Shown here: positions 4,576 through 5,974 of the stretch, in pieces
Layout of the letters: every line of letters begins with the position of its first letter
Numbering within the stretch: the first letter of the stretch is position 1
Source: Bacillota bacterium
Lineage (GTDB): Bacteria > Bacillota_I > Bacilli_A > MOL361 > Turicibacteraceae
Assembly: GCA_003486705.1 (NCBI GenBank)
Contig: DNGE01000008.1
Span: forward strand, 34,626 to 40,599
DNA: 5,974 nt
Direction: 5' to 3'
The notes under the pieces: model-generated
The model's database searches: none
Seen by the model: only the letters and a program-made list of their open reading frames with translations
What the model was told of the DNA's origin: nothing
Position numbers and translations under genes: made by a program

Positions 4576-5388
4576 ATGATTATTGATTCACATGCACACA
4601 TAGGATCAGTCTTAAATTTTAATATGCCAAGTGAGATGCTGTTAGAAGCAATGGATAAGTACGGTATTGATTTTGCATTGATTTCTAATGTGCAATCAGC
4701 AGAAGTTGGTCATGATCAAGTGATGATACCAAATGACAAACAAATATCACAGCAACAAAGTTTGATTGAATTATTAGACGTGCTACAACAATCGAAAGAG
4801 AAACTTGGGGGACTCGTCTGGGTAAAACCATTGACTGAAACGATAACAAAGGAATTTGAAACGCTAATTGAGCAAAATCTAGCCTATATTTACGGGATCA
4901 AATTCCATCCATATCATTCTAAAATAGCCTTAAATAGTGAGGAAGTTAAGCCGTATTTAGCGCTAGCGGAGAAGTTTAATTTACCGATTGTCACACATAC
5001 AGCAGCTGATTATGAATCAAGTCCGAAAGTCGTTTATGAAGTTGCAAAACAGTACCCAAATCTTGATTTTATTATGGTACATTTAGGACTTGGGACAGAT
5101 CATGAAGAAGCGATAAACTACATGGCATCCTTACCAAATTTATATGGCGATTTAACGTGGGTAACACCAGATAACGTATTAAAAGCCATTGAGGTCTGTG
5201 GAAGTCATAAGTTAATGTTTGGAACCGATGCCCCAATCAATGGCGTGGATACATACGATGATCAGGTGTTTTATCAGTTTTATTTTGAAGACATGAAACA
5301 AGTCGTAACAACCGAAGTCTACGAACAATTTATGTATAAAAACGCCATGAAGGTGTTTAGATTAAAGACGGTAAATGAACATCGATAA
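4576..5388 (+). CDS. Metal-dependent amidohydrolase, TIM-barrel (amidohydrolase_2 type)
   Basis: 270 aa, cytoplasmic. The metal-binding pattern of the amidohydrolase superfamily is complete: HxH at the start (H6, H8, within DSHAH), then K109 and H111 in IKFHPYH, H141 in VTHTA, H169 in MVHLG, and D218 in FGTDAP at the end of the last barrel strand. The order and spacing fit the amidohydrolase_2 group, which includes decarboxylases and lactone or amide hydrolases; TatD-like enzymes are more distant. Substrate is unknown. The gene is divergent from the phosphatase gene, has its own extended -10 promoter inside a 12-bp inverted repeat, and ends in a terminator that holds its stop codon, so it is a single-gene, probably regulated unit. 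Neighbours give no clue to its pathway. Confidence 0.85.
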   Translation: MIIDSHAHIGSVLNFNMPSEMLLEAMDKYGIDFALISNVQSAEVGHDQVMIPNDKQISQQQSLIELLDVLQQSKEKLGGLVWVKPLTETITKEFETLIEQNLAYIYGIKFHPYHSKIALNSEEVKPYLALAEKFNLPIVTHTAADYESSPKVVYEVAKQYPNLDFIMVHLGLGTDHEEAINYMASLPNLYGDLTWVTPDNVLKAIEVCGSHKLMFGTDAPINGVDTYDDQVFYQFYFEDMKQVVTTEVYEQFMYKNAMKVFRLKTVNEHR

Positions 5389-5404
5389 GGTGTTCATTTT
5401 TTTT
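5373..5404 (+). terminator. Intrinsic terminator containing the amidohydrolase stop
   Basis: Stem AAATGAACA/TGTTCATTT (5373-5381/5391-5399), extendable by a U-G and a C-G pair to 11 bp with loop GATAA, followed by T to 5404. The stop codon TAA (5386-5388) is in the loop, so the last coding residues are part of the hairpin. Confidence 0.88.
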
Positions 5405-5693
5405 GCAAAATGAAACGACACTCACTGCCAATCTGTTAAGAGATAGACCTAAGTTAGGATACAGCTTCGATTTTTGTGAAATAATCAAAAGTTTTGTTTC
5501 AACGTCATAGCAACCAGCGAGATTTAAGCAACGCATAATTAAGATATATGATAAGATTTAACATTTCAATAGTCATAAATTTAAAAAACCTCAACTTCTT
5601 TTTTGTGTAAAATTACAAAAGTCACGTCATAGATTATAGCGGTTTTGTAAATACTAATAACCGTTCATTAAATTGTCATAGTTGAGGTGAAGC
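5405..5693 (+). other. Intergenic region upstream of azoR with repeated GTCATA words
   Basis: No gene found on either strand; frames are short and lack ribosome binding sites. GTCATAG occurs at 5504-5510, 5626-5632 and 5675-5681, and GTCATAA at 5572-5578; two of these are within ACGTCATAG. TTACAAAA (5613-5620) and TTTTGTAA (5643-5650) are an 8-bp inverted pair 30 bp apart. A weak promoter TTGTAA (5645-5650), 17 bp, TTAAAT (5668-5673) is possible and would overlap the right arm. Confidence 0.45.
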
Positions 5694-5974
5694 ATGAAAA
5701 AAATACTATACATTAGTGTGAATTCAAAGCCGGAAGTATTGTCCTCTAGTAAAACAGTGGCGCGCGCACTCATCAATCAATTGAACAATAAGGGCACGTA
5801 TCTTGTCGATGAGCTTGATTTATATCGCGACCATATTCCAAGACTACAATATGAATTTTTTGAGTCTAAAAACTGTCTAATTAAAGAGGAAGCCTTTCAA
5901 CAGTTAAGTGAAGACGCGCAAAAAGAAGCACATCAAATCGTGAAGTTATGTGATCAATTTAAAGAAGCTGATGT
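5694..5974 (+). CDS. azoR: FMN-dependent NADH-azoreductase, N-terminal part (cut by window end)
   Basis: 93 complete codons are visible, roughly the first 45% of a protein usually about 200-210 aa. The family (flavodoxin-like fold, PF02525) uses NADH and bound FMN to reduce quinones and azo compounds in the cytosol, often as protection against electrophile stress. Visible signs are the first beta strand MKKILYISVN, the following Ser-rich loop (S17-S19) that should bind the FMN phosphate, the second strand with ELDLYRDHIP, and a charged helical stretch (about 66-92) ending at the window edge. The start ATG has AGGTGA (5685-5690) just upstream. Catalytic features of the C-terminal half cannot be checked. 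A related NAD(P)H quinone oxidoreductase is the alternative name. Confidence 0.8.
   Translation, partial: MKKILYISVNSKPEVLSSSKTVARALINQLNNKGTYLVDELDLYRDHIPRLQYEFFESKNCLIKEEAFQQLSEDAQKEAHQIVKLCDQFKEAD

Overview
The window looks like an AT-rich chromosome segment of a low-GC Gram-positive bacterium (Bacillota). The evidence is strong G-rich ribosome binding sites (AAGGGGG, AAAGGGG), short intrinsic terminators with T-tracts, sigma-A-like -10 boxes and A/T-ending codons. A gut lineage such as Turicibacter or another Erysipelotrichia-like group is a guess from protein flavour only. I see no IS element, CRISPR array, tRNA or rRNA gene.

Region by region: (1) 1-448 has no convincing protein gene. 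It holds two copies, 365 bp apart, of a 78-bp identical segment ending in a GAAA-loop terminator. The complete second copy fits a stand-alone small RNA of about 135 nt (306-440) with a 5' hairpin starting at the predicted start site, a second hairpin with a C-rich loop, a linker with two C-rich motifs and a terminator. The next gene lies on the other strand, so this is not an mRNA leader. (2) 479-1030 (minus) encodes an unrecognised single-pass, outward-facing membrane-anchored protein. A -10 box and an 18-bp operator-like palindrome lie upstream. (3) 1447-3700 (plus) is a two-gene operon: a GH13 amylosucrase-type enzyme followed after 13 nt by methylglyoxal synthase (mgsA). (4) 3725-4408 (minus) is a PAP2-type membrane phosphatase converging on mgsA and sharing its terminator. 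(5) 4576-5388 (plus) is a TIM-barrel amidohydrolase read from an extended -10 promoter embedded in a 12-bp-arm inverted repeat. (6) 5694-5974 (plus) is the start of an FMN-dependent NADH-azoreductase, cut by the window edge.

How they fit together: amylosucrase splits sucrose into an alpha-glucan and free fructose. Fructose catabolism yields dihydroxyacetone phosphate, which methylglyoxal synthase converts to methylglyoxal plus phosphate, so the operon pairs sucrose use with a phosphate-releasing glycolytic overflow route. The other genes appear to be independent units, each closed by a terminator that touches or overlaps its stop codon. The most novel item is the duplicated C-rich small RNA candidate; one of its loops is complementary over 7 nt to the amylosucrase ribosome binding site.
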